64,000 bases of DNA from Kalymmatonema hyalinum WJT4-NPBG1 (GTDB taxonomy: Bacteria > Cyanobacteriota > Cyanobacteriia > Cyanobacteriales > Nostocaceae): contig JAHHIB010000014.1 of assembly GCA_019359075.1 (NCBI GenBank), positions 40,287 through 104,286 on the forward strand, read 5' to 3'. The translations under genes were made by a program, and so were the position numbers. The notes below the pieces were generated by a model. The model searched no databases. It worked only from the letters and a program-made list of their open reading frames with translations, and was not told the DNA's origin. Below, piece after piece: positions 1 through 9,278 of this stretch. Positions within the stretch are counted from its first letter, which is position 1. Each line of letters starts with the position of its first letter.

Positions 1-527
1 GCCTATGTGATGGATATTTGAGATATTGGTGAGCAGTCCGTTGCGGTGAAGAGAGCGCTATGCAGTCCTTGTTTCCCTCCGCAGGAGATACCCGGAGGGT
101 GATCCTTGCCCACAAACAAAGAAAACTAATCAATTTTATTTATAACCCAAATGTCGAAACGGGGAACTTTCTGATAGCGATTGACTTCCAGGGTTCTAAG
201 TCAATACCTGCAAAACAGCTGTAAAAGAATGAAGAAGGTTTAAGGGTGAAGTGAGAAGAAATATACAGATTCAAGCCCCAAAAATAAAACGTGGAGCTAA
301 GATACTGGTTCAACAGCTTTATTTCATGCTTTGGAGGAATCCCCTGAAAGAACTGCTGACTTCATACTTTATACTTCATTTTTTCAATGGCTTTTAGCAC
401 AATGGCGAGTTATAAAACATTTTCATCAGAATTATCATGAAATTTCTGTTTTTCATAGTACTGATGAAATAAACTAGCTATATCTTATTGTTGGTATTTT
501 CGCTGACAACACTATAAAGCAGCAATT
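1..527. other. Intergenic 5' region
   Basis: No convincing gene is visible. Positions 30-110 are repeat-like, with short GC-rich stretches such as CCCTCCGCAGGAGATACC that resemble the palindromic repeats elsewhere in the window. An open stretch of about 58 codons on the plus strand from about 300 to 477 has no start codon and ends in TAG. It could be a remnant of a lost gene, but no family is recognisable. Confidence 0.4.
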
Positions 528-1889
528 ATGCCTATAAAGTCAGTACCCATAGACAAAATTAAAGTTGGTAGTAACCGCCGCCCTATAAGCGGCGACAAGG
601 TTGAAGAGTTGAAGGAATCAATTCAAGCTAATGGTCTGTTGAACCCAATCACAATAGACCGAAAGCTGAACTTGATTGCTGGGCTACACCGCCTGACAGC
701 TTGCCAGCTACTTGGTTTAGAAAAAATCCAGTGTAATATTGTTGATTACGAAGATGCTGATCAAGCTCGTTTGGCGGAGATTGACGAGAATTTTATCCGC
801 AATGAGTTAAAACCCCTAGAGCGAGCAGAACTGCTATTGGAGCGCCAGAAAATTCTGGACAGACTGGGACTGATGGCTAAAGCTGGGGATAACCAGCATA
901 CGCTCAAAGGTGGTGAAATGATTTCACCACCTCCCAAGACCAATTTAGAATTTGCGAAAGAAATCGGATACAGCGAGCGTAGCTTGCAGCACGATAAGCA
1001 AATTGCTAAAGATATTCATCAGGAAGTCAAACAGAAAATCAAGGGTACGGCGATCGCTGGCATAAAAACGGAGCTTCTTAGGATAGCTAGGACAGGGAGT
1101 AAAGAACGCGCCTTAGCAGAACAGGCGGAACAAGCTCTAGAGTTAGCTCAGGCGAAAAGAGACGAACAAGAAGCCCAACAGCAAGCTAAAATAGCAGCGC
1201 AATCGCGGTTGAGGCAACAAGAGTTACAGTTGCAAGCCTTCAAAATTGCTATGGCAAAACGAGAAGCTAAGTTAGCTGTTAAGAAACCCCAACCTCGCTT
1301 TGAGCAGCCTCAAGCTGGGAAACCAACAGTTGCTGTTCACAAGCCTTCGGTCAATCTTGGTGACGAATGGATGCTCAACCGACAGCACCTAGTTTATTGT
1401 GGGGATACGGCTGATAAACAATTCAACAACCTGCTTCCTGGTGATGCATCTCTGGCCATTGCTACCCTTTCCCCAACCTGGAATCATGATTACTTAGTAA
1501 ATGAAGCTCGGGTTGTCGCTGTACTACGCTCTGAGGGGAACATTTATGACTTTTGCAGCCGCACTCGGATGCCATTTCAATATGAATTAGTCCTTGGTAA
1601 TTTGTATGTAGGTATTTTTTCGCGCCAATCAATATCCAAGCCACAGATACCAATTCATATAGAAGGAGTCGAGGGAATAGTCGCTTACTTATTAAATATG
1701 TATACCAATCAAAATAATTTTGTCATTGCCCCATTTATGGGACACGGTGAAATCCTGATTGCTTGCGAAAGGATGGGACGTACCTGTTTTATTGGGGGTG
1801 AGAATCCGGAGTTGGTCAGCCGCGGAATTATGCGGTGGCAAGAGTGGACTGGTAAACAAGCAGAGAAAACAGGACCATCTAAAGTATAA
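528..1889 (+). CDS. ParB/Srx-domain protein fused to a degenerate DNA methyltransferase domain
   Basis: The 453-residue protein starts with a ParB-like nuclease domain (about residues 1-100; GLLNPITI then IAGLHRLTACQLLG). A helical domain with a Q/A/K-rich coil follows (about 200-265). The C-terminus (about 280-445) matches the order of the N4/N6 methyltransferases often fused to ParB. LGDEWMLNRQHLVYCGDT is the usual entry motif, and APFMGHGEILIACERMGR followed by RWQEWTG matches the SAM-binding end. The catalytic (D/S)PP(Y/W) motif is replaced by LSPTW and the FxGxG loop reads FMGHGE. The methylase half is therefore probably inactive and kept as a binding domain. It could be a plasmid- or phage-derived regulator. 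The ParB call is firm; the function is unknown. Confidence 0.8.
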   Translation: MPIKSVPIDKIKVGSNRRPISGDKVEELKESIQANGLLNPITIDRKLNLIAGLHRLTACQLLGLEKIQCNIVDYEDADQARLAEIDENFIRNELKPLERAELLLERQKILDRLGLMAKAGDNQHTLKGGEMISPPPKTNLEFAKEIGYSERSLQHDKQIAKDIHQEVKQKIKGTAIAGIKTELLRIARTGSKERALAEQAEQALELAQAKRDEQEAQQQAKIAAQSRLRQQELQLQAFKIAMAKREAKLAVKKPQPRFEQPQAGKPTVAVHKPSVNLGDEWMLNRQHLVYCGDTADKQFNNLLPGDASLAIATLSPTWNHDYLVNEARVVAVLRSEGNIYDFCSRTRMPFQYELVLGNLYVGIFSRQSISKPQIPIHIEGVEGIVAYLLNMYTNQNNFVIAPFMGHGEILIACERMGRTCFIGGENPELVSRGIMRWQEWTGKQAEKTGPSKV

Positions 1890-1890
1890 A

Positions 1891-1937
1891 ACAGATGCAC
1901 ACAGATTAATTATCTGTGTTCATCTGTGTGCATCTGT
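1891..1937. terminator. Perfect 16-bp inverted repeat after the ParB-fusion gene
   Basis: Arms 1891-1906 (ACAGATGCACACAGAT) and 1922-1937 are exact reverse complements with a 15-base loop, starting one base after the upstream TAA. No T tract follows, so it may be a repeat element acting as a 3'-end stabiliser rather than a classical terminator. The words resemble the ACAGATGGACAC core of the TATAGCG repeat family. Confidence 0.55.
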
Positions 1938-2359
1938 GGTTCCAAATACTTAATGATTGGATTTTTGCGAGAACTCTAATGTCCATAACATAAATTTTTA
2001 TGGGCAATGCCACGTGATTTTTTGTGGTCTAATCATAGGATTAGCGCTTTAAGAAGAACACAGAACCCAGAACGCAGAACACAAAATATCCCCACAAATA
2101 AAATTTGGGGATTTGGCAAGGAAAGAATTCTTTTTTGTCCATGAATAAATTCACCTTTCTTTATACCAATACTTTTCACCCAATTGTACGGAGCTTATAC
2201 CGCTCAACGCATGCGCGTTTTTTATTCTGAGTTCTGACAACTGTGTCCTGAGTTCTTTTTTGGTAATATTTTATTTATAATTAAGGCTAAAAACCACAAG
2301 TTCATCTTTTTAGAAAAAACATACTGAGACTTATTCTGTGAGTGTGTGCATTTTTTAAA
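1938..2359. other. Intergenic region with repeat debris
   Basis: No gene is recognised. It holds direct and inverted copies of the words AGAACACAGAACCCAGAAC (about 2055-2080) and TTCTGAGTTCTGACAACTGTG (about 2224-2244), typical of spacer repeats in filamentous cyanobacteria. Confidence 0.4.
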
Positions 2360-2466
2360 TATAGCGGTTCTCACGCTTAGTGCAATACGTCAAGAAATAA
2401 AAACCACAGATGGACACCCATGGAACACAGATAAATCTGTACTTCATCCAAACGAGAAGCGCTATA
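2360..2466 (+). mobile_element. MITE-like element, TATAGCG family, copy A
   Basis: This 107-bp element has imperfect terminal inverted repeats: TATAGCGGTTCTC at the left, and GAGAAGCGCTATA (its near reverse complement) at the right. The interior reads AAATAAAAACCACAGATGGACAC and ACTTCATCCAAACGAGAAG. Two further copies lie at 37245-37465 (interrupted) and 59240-59344 (inverted). It has no coding capacity and would need a transposase in trans. A 74-codon open frame starting inside it is not supported as a gene. Confidence 0.7.
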
Positions 2467-2976
2467 GTTGTTGATTTTACAAAAAATACACTTATTTATG
2501 AAAACCAGTTTTACAGAACTTTCAAAAGTATAAACTATAAACCATATGGTAGAGGCACAGCAATTCCCTGTATTCTACCTAATTTAAAATTGCTGTATCT
2601 TACAACCCTAATAAATAATTTGAGAAGATGCTAAATAATAGTAAAGACATATACTTTTTTATTTTTGGAAAAAGTTCATATCTGCAAAGAATATATTTTT
2701 TTTCAAAATTGCTAAAAACGAACTATTCAGTTTCCATCATTTATGTTAGTCTTTTTATTAATTATCATGTTTCAAGGCAGTCAGGCATATTCTTTAGTTA
2801 ATTGAGAGCGAAAAACTAAAAAAAACCTGCTTGCGTTTCCCCAAGTAATTCTTCAATTATTTGTTCGTTTTTTTCCATGAATTCGGGTAGAGAGGGGTGT
2901 TTTTTCTGTAACTAATTTGTCAAACTTTGTTTGTCAAATTCCATAGAATATATTATCTTGGACATTGAAACTTGCC
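2467..2976. other. AT-rich intergenic region upstream of the small gene
   Basis: Very AT-rich spacer with several poly-T runs. No gene is supported. TATATT-like hexamers near 2947-2955 could serve as a -10 element for the gene starting at 2977, but no clear -35 partner is visible. Confidence 0.35.
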
Positions 2977-3267
2977 ATGGCGTTTATCAAGATACAGAAC
3001 GTTGTTATTAACACCAGCCACGTTGCCGCAGTTAAGCTAAATCATCAAACAAGCTCTGGAGAAAAAAGCGTTTCTGTCCTCATAGCTACTCCCAAGTTTC
3101 CATTGTTCCAGGGGGAAACAATTGCTGCTCAGAGTCCTCAGAATTTATGTCATTCCGAATGGATTGAATTTACTGGTCAAGCAGCGATCGCGCTGCAAGA
3201 TTATTTTACGAGTTTCAACAATGTCATCGACCTACTACCACAACATCAGGAGTCGAGCATTGTATAG
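2977..3267 (+). CDS. Small hypothetical protein upstream of the HGL cluster
   Basis: A 96-residue soluble protein starting MAFIKIQNVVINTSHVAAVK. I chose ATG 2977 over the in-frame TTG at 2965 because the protein then begins with a regular beta-strand pattern and ATG is the commoner start. There is no signal peptide or membrane segment. Alternating hydrophobic residues (VVINTSHVAAVKL, VSVLIATP) suggest a small beta-sheet fold, and the last third is helical. It is separated from hglE by 224 bases and a hairpin, so it need not be cotranscribed. I do not recognise a functional family. Confidence 0.6.
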   Translation: MAFIKIQNVVINTSHVAAVKLNHQTSSGEKSVSVLIATPKFPLFQGETIAAQSPQNLCHSEWIEFTGQAAIALQDYFTSFNNVIDLLPQHQESSIV

Positions 3268-3270
3268 CAT

Positions 3271-3302
3271 TTTTGGCAAAAATTGCTGTGATATTGCCAA
3301 AA
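3271..3302 (+). terminator. Hairpin after the small gene
   Basis: TTTTGGCAA (3271-3279) pairs with TTGCCAAAA (3294-3302), followed by CCTTTTAG. It lies directly after the stop of the upstream gene and is the best intrinsic-terminator candidate there, though the T tract is short. Confidence 0.5.
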
Positions 3303-3491
3303 CCTTTTAGAAACGCGGTTGAGCATGAACTCACCAGGGTGGTATCTCTTATGTGGTGTGGATTTGAACAGAATGTTTTACTGTTTGCAGATAGGATAGC
3401 TGCTTGAAATAGGAAATAGTCCTGTCTTGAACTCGCCACAAAAGTCACCGCAGCACCTTCTTAAGCGCTACTCACGATTAGTCTATGTCCT

Positions 3492-6400
3492 ATGTCTGCT
3501 CATTCAATTGATACTGCCTTGGCGGAATTGTCAGCCCAGATAAATAACTTTGAAAAGGCTGTGTATAAGTTTATTGAGGAGAAAAAAATGACGTCTGATA
3601 AATCCTTGTCGGTTAACAAAATTAACAGAAAATTACAAGATAACCCTATAGCCATCGTTGGTATGGCTTCTCTTTTTGCAAAATCTCGAAACTTACGAGA
3701 ATACTGGCAAAACATCATTAACAAAGTTGACGGGATTACTGATGTTCCCTCGACACACTGGAACATAGAAGATTACTATGACCCTAATCCGAGAACACCA
3801 GAAGAAAAAACCTACTGCAAACGAGGCGGGTTTATCCCATATGTTGATTTTAACCCGATGGAATTTGGGATTCCCCCCAGCATCTTGGAAGTGACAGACG
3901 TTGCGCAACTATTAAGTTTGGTAGTTGCAAAAGAGGCAATGGAAGATGCAGGCTATGATACATCGCGCGAGTTTAACCGTGAGACAATTGGGGTTATTTT
4001 AGGCGTGGCAGGAAGCCAACTGGGATTACCACTTGCTGCCAGGTTGGAATCTCCCGTTTGGGAAAAGGTGCTTAAAAGTAGTGGTTTATCCGATGAGGAT
4101 ACGCAAAAAATCATCAAGAAAATCAAAAGCGCTTACGTGAACTGGGATGAGAACGCTTTCCCTGGGATGTTAGGTAACGTCGTTGCTGGCAGAATTGCTA
4201 ACCGTTTAAATTTAGGCGGGATAAACTGCGTCGTCGATGCTGCTTGTGCCAGTTCATTAGCTGCTCTAAAAATGGCAATTAGCGAACTCCTAGAACACCG
4301 CTGCGACATGATGCTGACTGGTGGAGTTGATACTGACAACACCATCATGGCTTTTATATGTTTCAGCAAAACGCCTGCTGTCTCTCCGAGCGAGAATGTC
4401 AAACCCTTCGATGCCAGCTCTGATGGAATGATGCTAGGTGAAGGTATCGGTATGGTTGTACTCAAGCGCCTAGAAGACGCTGTACGAGACAACGACAAAA
4501 TTTACGCTGTTATTAAAGGAATTGGCACCTCCAGCGATGGGCGGTATAAAAGCATCTATGCACCCCGACAAGAAGGACAAGTCAAAGCCTTGGAACGTGC
4601 TTATGAAGATGCAGGCTTTGCACCTAAGAGTGTCGGTTTGATTGAAGCTCATGGCACAGGCACTATGGCTGGTGACCCCACAGAATTTGCCTCTATAAAA
4701 GAATTTTTTGGGGAACAAAACTCAAAAAGACAGTACATTGCCCTTGGCAGTGTTAAATCCCAAATTGGACATACGAAAGCTGCTGCGGGTGCCGCAAGCT
4801 TAATCAAAACGGCTTTGGCTTTGCATCACAAGATACTACCACCCACAATTAACGTTACTCAACCCAACCCCAAACTCAACATTCAAAACTCGCCGTTTTA
4901 CTTAAATACCGAAACCAGACCTTGGATTCGTGCCCAAGGGGAAGCGCCAAGACGTGCAGGTGTCAGTTCTTTTGGCTTTGGCGGTACAAACTATCACGTC
5001 GTTTTGGAAGAATACGAAGCCGAACAAGAGCGCGCTTATCGTATACACAATACTGCCAGCGAGGTGTTGCTGTTTGCTCAAACTCCTGCACAGTTATTAG
5101 CAAACTGCGAAGAGATTTTGGGTAAATTGCAATCTGAGGAAGGAAATAGAAATTATGTAGAACTTGTAGAGGCGTGCAAATCACAAGACATTCCTCTCAA
5201 CGTTGCAAGAGTCGGCTTTGTTGCAGCTTCTTGTGCTGAGGCTTGCAAATTGCTGCAAATCAGTATTGAGTTACTGAAAACTAGAACCTCAGACTCCTCA
5301 TGGGAGCATCCCCAAGGAATTTACTACCGCTCCTCTGGTCTTGAGTTAGGTGGAAAAGTTGTTGCTTTGTTCTCTGGGCAAGGTTCTCAATACTTGGATA
5401 TGGGTCGGGAACTGGTGATGAATTTCCCCACCTTGCGACGTCTTTTTGGCTACATGGATAGCCTTTTGCTTAAGGATAATTTGCAGCCGCTGTCGGAAAT
5501 CGTTTTTCCTCATCCCGTGTTTGAGGAGATGGAAAAAAATGCTCAAATTGCTGCATTACAGCGCACAGAATATGCTCAACCAGCAATTGGGATGTTGAGC
5601 GCTGGGCAATATAAAATACTGCAACAAGCTGGGTTTAAGGCAGATTTCACCGCAGGGCACAGCTTTGGAGAACTCACCGCTTTGTGGGCTGCGGGTGTTG
5701 TGAGTGAAGAAGATTACTGCTTCTTGGTGAAAGCCAGGGGTCAAGCAATGGCGGCTCCCCAAGATCCAGATTACGATGCAGGAGCAATGCTTGCCGTGAA
5801 AGAAGAAGTCGGCAAGATAGAAGTCGTGCTCAAGCAGTTCCCTCGGGTGACAATTGCTAATCTCAATTCTCCTCGTCAGGTGGTGTTGGCTGGACCTGCG
5901 GTGGAAATAGCGAAAGTGCGCCAGAGTCTACAAGAACAAGGATATGCAGCCGTTTTGTTACCTGTGTCAGCAGCTTTCCATACACCGCTGATTGCTTTTG
6001 CTCAGAAAGCCTTTGCCCAAGCGATCAAGAGTGTCAGTTTCCAAAATCCGAAAATACCTGTTTACACCAATGTGACAGGAAAGCAGTATTCCAAGGAAGC
6101 AGCAGATATTCAAAGAATTCTGGAAACTCACCTGTCTAACGCGGTGCTGTTTAAGCAGGAAATTGAAAATATTTATGCCGCGGGTGGTTCTTGCTTTGTT
6201 GAATTTGGACCGAAGAAAGTTCTCACAGGTTTGGTGAAAGATATTTTGGGCGATCGCCCCCACTTAACTGTCGCTTTGAACCCCAGCACCTCAAAAGACA
6301 GCGATCGCTCCCTAAGAGAAGCCGTCGTGCAGTTACGCGTAGCTGGTTTGTCCTTGAAAAACCTCGACCCCTACCAACTGCCACAAACTATTCCTGCAAC

Positions 6401-9140
6401 CGAGAAAACCAAAGGGTTGAGGGTGCCTTTAAATGGCATTAACTACGTGTCAGAAAAAACAAAAATGGCATTTGAGCAAGCTTTGCAGGATGGGCACAAA
6501 GTGAAATTACCTGCAAGCAAATCTGAGGATAACGCTCCCACCGACTCAAAGCTACCCTCAGTCACTTTAACTACCATCACCGCCACTCCCACAGCAACAG
6601 TTATAGAGAGCAACGGGCATACAAATAAATCCCTACTTTCTTTCAATCAGAAGAATGGAAACGTGGGAACAACAGAACAACGAGAAACAAGAGGACACGG
6701 AGACGCTTTGACGCGGGAACACAGCGAAGTTCTTCTCCCCACCACTCCAGCTGTGCAACTCCCCACCTCCTCATCTCCCTCATCCCCCTCTCCCTCATCC
6801 CCCCTCCCCCTCACTTCCCCACTCCCTCCTTCCCCTCAACCCATTCCACAGTCGAAAATGCAAACAAGTCCAGATAAACCCGTGAATTACCAACAGGTTT
6901 TAGCAAGCTTAGAATACGTCCTAGCACAATTTCAGCAAAATCAAAGCGAGAATTTACAAGTTCACGGGCACTATCTCAACCATCAGAAGGAATATGCCAA
7001 AGCCTTTTTCCAACTGATGCAGCAGCAAAATTCTTTGTTTGCCAACAGCACATCTTCAGAAGAAGCTGCAAAGCTCAAGCCAGTTCTCATGGAAAGCTTA
7101 GAGCGTAGTATGATGCAGTTTCACGCTCAACAAAGTGAAACTTTACATATCCATGAGCAATATCTCAACTCTCAGGTAGAACACACCAAAAACTTTTTCC
7201 AACTCATACAACAAGAGTATTCACAGATTATTGATGGTAAGCTGGCGATAACTCAACCCGTAGTATCCTCTGAAGTAACGACAGCTCCAGATAAAGAACC
7301 CCAGCATCTCATTGCTTTAGAAACAACGGCTACCAAACAAGATAGCCCAGTTCCTGCCACTCACCAGATACCAGCAACTGAGGCACAGCCCGTAGTCAAA
7401 ATGGATGCTCAGTTGCATTCATTTGTAGAAGTTGGCACTCAAACGCAAATACACAAAGCAATAGATTTTGTAGCGGATACGGATGGTTTCTCTGTCAGTC
7501 CCACAAATAACTTATCCGTTACATCTGTTACTCCATCCGTTGCCCCCCTCCCTATCTCCTCACCCGTAGTTACGGAAACTGTAGCAGTCAGGACAGAAAC
7601 TGCTCCTACAGATTCTTCTACAACCACCTCTGATGTCAGTGTAAATGTGGCTGATTTGGGTACAAAGCTGTTGGCAATCATCAGTGACAAAACAGGCTAC
7701 CCAGTAGAAATGTTGGATATGAGCATGGATATGGAGGCAGACTTAGGGATTGACTCCATTAAGCGTGTAGAAATTTTGGGGGCAATGCAGGAAATGTACC
7801 CAGACTTGCCCAAACCAAATGTAGAAGAACTGGGAGAACTACGCACCATTGGTCAAATTGTTCAATGTCTGCAATCCAATGCTTCTCCATCCATTGCTGT
7901 TCAATCTACTGTAGAAACTACTCTTTCCGTACAAGAAGACGCAAGAATACACCAGCAAGTAGAGACAGAGAATTCTTTCGTCTCTCCAAACTCCTACGCC
8001 TACGGCACGGCTACACCGAAAGACGCTGAACCAACACCTCAGCTCCCCATCTCAGAGTTAACTTCATTCACCGAAAGTGCCACAGTCAACACTGAAACAG
8101 AATCAGCAGACACAGATTTGACAGACTTGGGTCAAACTTTGTTGGCAATCACCAGTGAAAAGACAGGCTACCCAGTAGAGATGCTGGATTTGAACATGGA
8201 TATGGAAGCGGACTTGGGGATTGACTCCATTAAGCGAGTGGAAATTTTGGGGACAATGCAGGAAATGTACCCCAATTTGCCCAAACCGAATGTGGAAGAA
8301 CTGGGAGAACTACGTACCATTGGTCAAATTGTGGAGTATTTGCAAAAGTTAGCTGGTACGGAAAAAAAAAAGTCTCTGAACAACTCCTCCAACCCATCAG
8401 CTAACTTAAACAGTAATCCTCTGCGCCGTCAAGTCAAGCTGAAAGTCCTGCCTCAACCGGATTTTTTGGATTTCACCTTACCAGAGGGGCACATCGGTTT
8501 ACTCACCGATGATGGCTCCCTCACCACTTCCCAATTAGCTCAAATTCTCACAGAGCAAGGCTGGAAAATCGTTGTTTTAAGTTTCCCCCTATCGCTTGTT
8601 CCACAACATTCACCTTTACCCCCAGGCGTGAATCGCGTAAATCTCACAGATTTAAGTGAGGAACATCTGCAACAACAATTAGCCACCATCTCCACTAAAT
8701 ACGGTCCGATTGGTGCTTTCATCCATCTAAATCCAGTATTTGAGGTCATCCGCAACGGCAAAATTCCTTATCTTGAACAGGAAAAGGCGATTGTCAAGCA
8801 CGTCTTTCTCATGGCAAAGCACCTGAAAAAATCTCTTAATGAAGCCACACATTATGGACGCAGTTGTTTCTGCACGGTTGCTCGTCTCGATGGAGCCTTT
8901 GGGTTAGGACAAAATGTCCACTTTGGTCCGATCAGCGCTGGTCTATTTGGATTAACTAAGACTCTTAACTGGGAATGGCAACAGGTATTTTGCCGAGCAA
9001 TTGACTTGAGTCCTCACATTGATGCCCAAGAGTCAGCAGGTCACATTTTTGCCGAGCTACACGACCCCAATCGCTATATTACCGAAATTGCTTACGGTTC
9101 TCACGGACGAGTCACCCTGATTAGTACTCCCAATATTTAA
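3492..9140 (+). CDS. hglE: Heterocyst glycolipid synthase HglE, KS-AT-ACP-ACP plus ketoreductase structural half
   Basis: An 1882-residue PfaA-like megasynthase that extends the long acyl chain of the heterocyst glycolipid. The ketosynthase (about 50-500) has active Cys252 in DAACASS, His387 in EAHGTGT and His427 in IGHTKAA. The acyltransferase (about 625-930) has Ser724 in GHSFGE. A long linker (about 950-1370) holds a Pro/Ser-rich tract (about 1088-1118) and two copies of a helical motif around H1158 and H1221. Two ACPs follow, with phosphopantetheine serines S1422 and S1579, both in GIDSIKR. The end (about 1670-1882) is the non-catalytic half of a ketoreductase; the catalytic half is in the gene at 9925. 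An alternative start, ATG 3588, has a better ribosome site (GAGGAG six bases upstream). The hglE call is strong. Confidence 0.93.
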   Translation: MSAHSIDTALAELSAQINNFEKAVYKFIEEKKMTSDKSLSVNKINRKLQDNPIAIVGMASLFAKSRNLREYWQNIINKVDGITDVPSTHWNIEDYYDPNPRTPEEKTYCKRGGFIPYVDFNPMEFGIPPSILEVTDVAQLLSLVVAKEAMEDAGYDTSREFNRETIGVILGVAGSQLGLPLAARLESPVWEKVLKSSGLSDEDTQKIIKKIKSAYVNWDENAFPGMLGNVVAGRIANRLNLGGINCVVDAACASSLAALKMAISELLEHRCDMMLTGGVDTDNTIMAFICFSKTPAVSPSENVKPFDASSDGMMLGEGIGMVVLKRLEDAVRDNDKIYAVIKGIGTSSDGRYKSIYAPRQEGQVKALERAYEDAGFAPKSVGLIEAHGTGTMAGDPTEFASIKEFFGEQNSKRQYIALGSVKSQIGHTKAAAGAASLIKTALALHHKILPPTINVTQPNPKLNIQNSPFYLNTETRPWIRAQGEAPRRAGVSSFGFGGTNYHVVLEEYEAEQERAYRIHNTASEVLLFAQTPAQLLANCEEILGKLQSEEGNRNYVELVEACKSQDIPLNVARVGFVAASCAEACKLLQISIELLKTRTSDSSWEHPQGIYYRSSGLELGGKVVALFSGQGSQYLDMGRELVMNFPTLRRLFGYMDSLLLKDNLQPLSEIVFPHPVFEEMEKNAQIAALQRTEYAQPAIGMLSAGQYKILQQAGFKADFTAGHSFGELTALWAAGVVSEEDYCFLVKARGQAMAAPQDPDYDAGAMLAVKEEVGKIEVVLKQFPRVTIANLNSPRQVVLAGPAVEIAKVRQSLQEQGYAAVLLPVSAAFHTPLIAFAQKAFAQAIKSVSFQNPKIPVYTNVTGKQYSKEAADIQRILETHLSNAVLFKQEIENIYAAGGSCFVEFGPKKVLTGLVKDILGDRPHLTVALNPSTSKDSDRSLREAVVQLRVAGLSLKNLDPYQLPQTIPATEKTKGLRVPLNGINYVSEKTKMAFEQALQDGHKVKLPASKSEDNAPTDSKLPSVTLTTITATPTATVIESNGHTNKSLLSFNQKNGNVGTTEQRETRGHGDALTREHSEVLLPTTPAVQLPTSSSPSSPSPSSPLPLTSPLPPSPQPIPQSKMQTSPDKPVNYQQVLASLEYVLAQFQQNQSENLQVHGHYLNHQKEYAKAFFQLMQQQNSLFANSTSSEEAAKLKPVLMESLERSMMQFHAQQSETLHIHEQYLNSQVEHTKNFFQLIQQEYSQIIDGKLAITQPVVSSEVTTAPDKEPQHLIALETTATKQDSPVPATHQIPATEAQPVVKMDAQLHSFVEVGTQTQIHKAIDFVADTDGFSVSPTNNLSVTSVTPSVAPLPISSPVVTETVAVRTETAPTDSSTTTSDVSVNVADLGTKLLAIISDKTGYPVEMLDMSMDMEADLGIDSIKRVEILGAMQEMYPDLPKPNVEELGELRTIGQIVQCLQSNASPSIAVQSTVETTLSVQEDARIHQQVETENSFVSPNSYAYGTATPKDAEPTPQLPISELTSFTESATVNTETESADTDLTDLGQTLLAITSEKTGYPVEMLDLNMDMEADLGIDSIKRVEILGTMQEMYPNLPKPNVEELGELRTIGQIVEYLQKLAGTEKKKSLNNSSNPSANLNSNPLRRQVKLKVLPQPDFLDFTLPEGHIGLLTDDGSLTTSQLAQILTEQGWKIVVLSFPLSLVPQHSPLPPGVNRVNLTDLSEEHLQQQLATISTKYGPIGAFIHLNPVFEVIRNGKIPYLEQEKAIVKHVFLMAKHLKKSLNEATHYGRSCFCTVARLDGAFGLGQNVHFGPISAGLFGLTKTLNWEWQQVFCRAIDLSPHIDAQESAGHIFAELHDPNRYITEIAYGSHGRVTLISTPNI
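6655..6845 (+). repeat. Repeat-derived low-complexity insert in the hglE linker
   Basis: Within the AT-ACP linker the DNA changes to a stretch like spacer repeats of filamentous cyanobacteria: GGACACGGAGACGC and then a pyrimidine-only run of CTCCCTCATCCCC units (about 6755-6840). It is translated in frame as a charged segment and then a Pro/Ser/Leu tract. The similar run CTCATCTCCCTCGTCCCCCTCA occurs in the non-coding gap after this gene (about 9235-9256). Confidence 0.6.
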
Positions 9141-9278
9141 CCAGATAGGGAAGATGAGGGAGTAGGGGGAGAAATCAATTCGCTCATTAGCTCATTCACG
9201 CATTCACGCATTAGGAGTCTGTTCCTCATCCTCCTCATCTCCCTCGTCCCCCTCATTTTTACCTTCTCACCTGAAACT

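Noticed and set aside
2410..2634. 74-codon open frame on the plus strand
   Set aside because: It starts within a mobile repeat, is AT-biased and shows no protein-like pattern.
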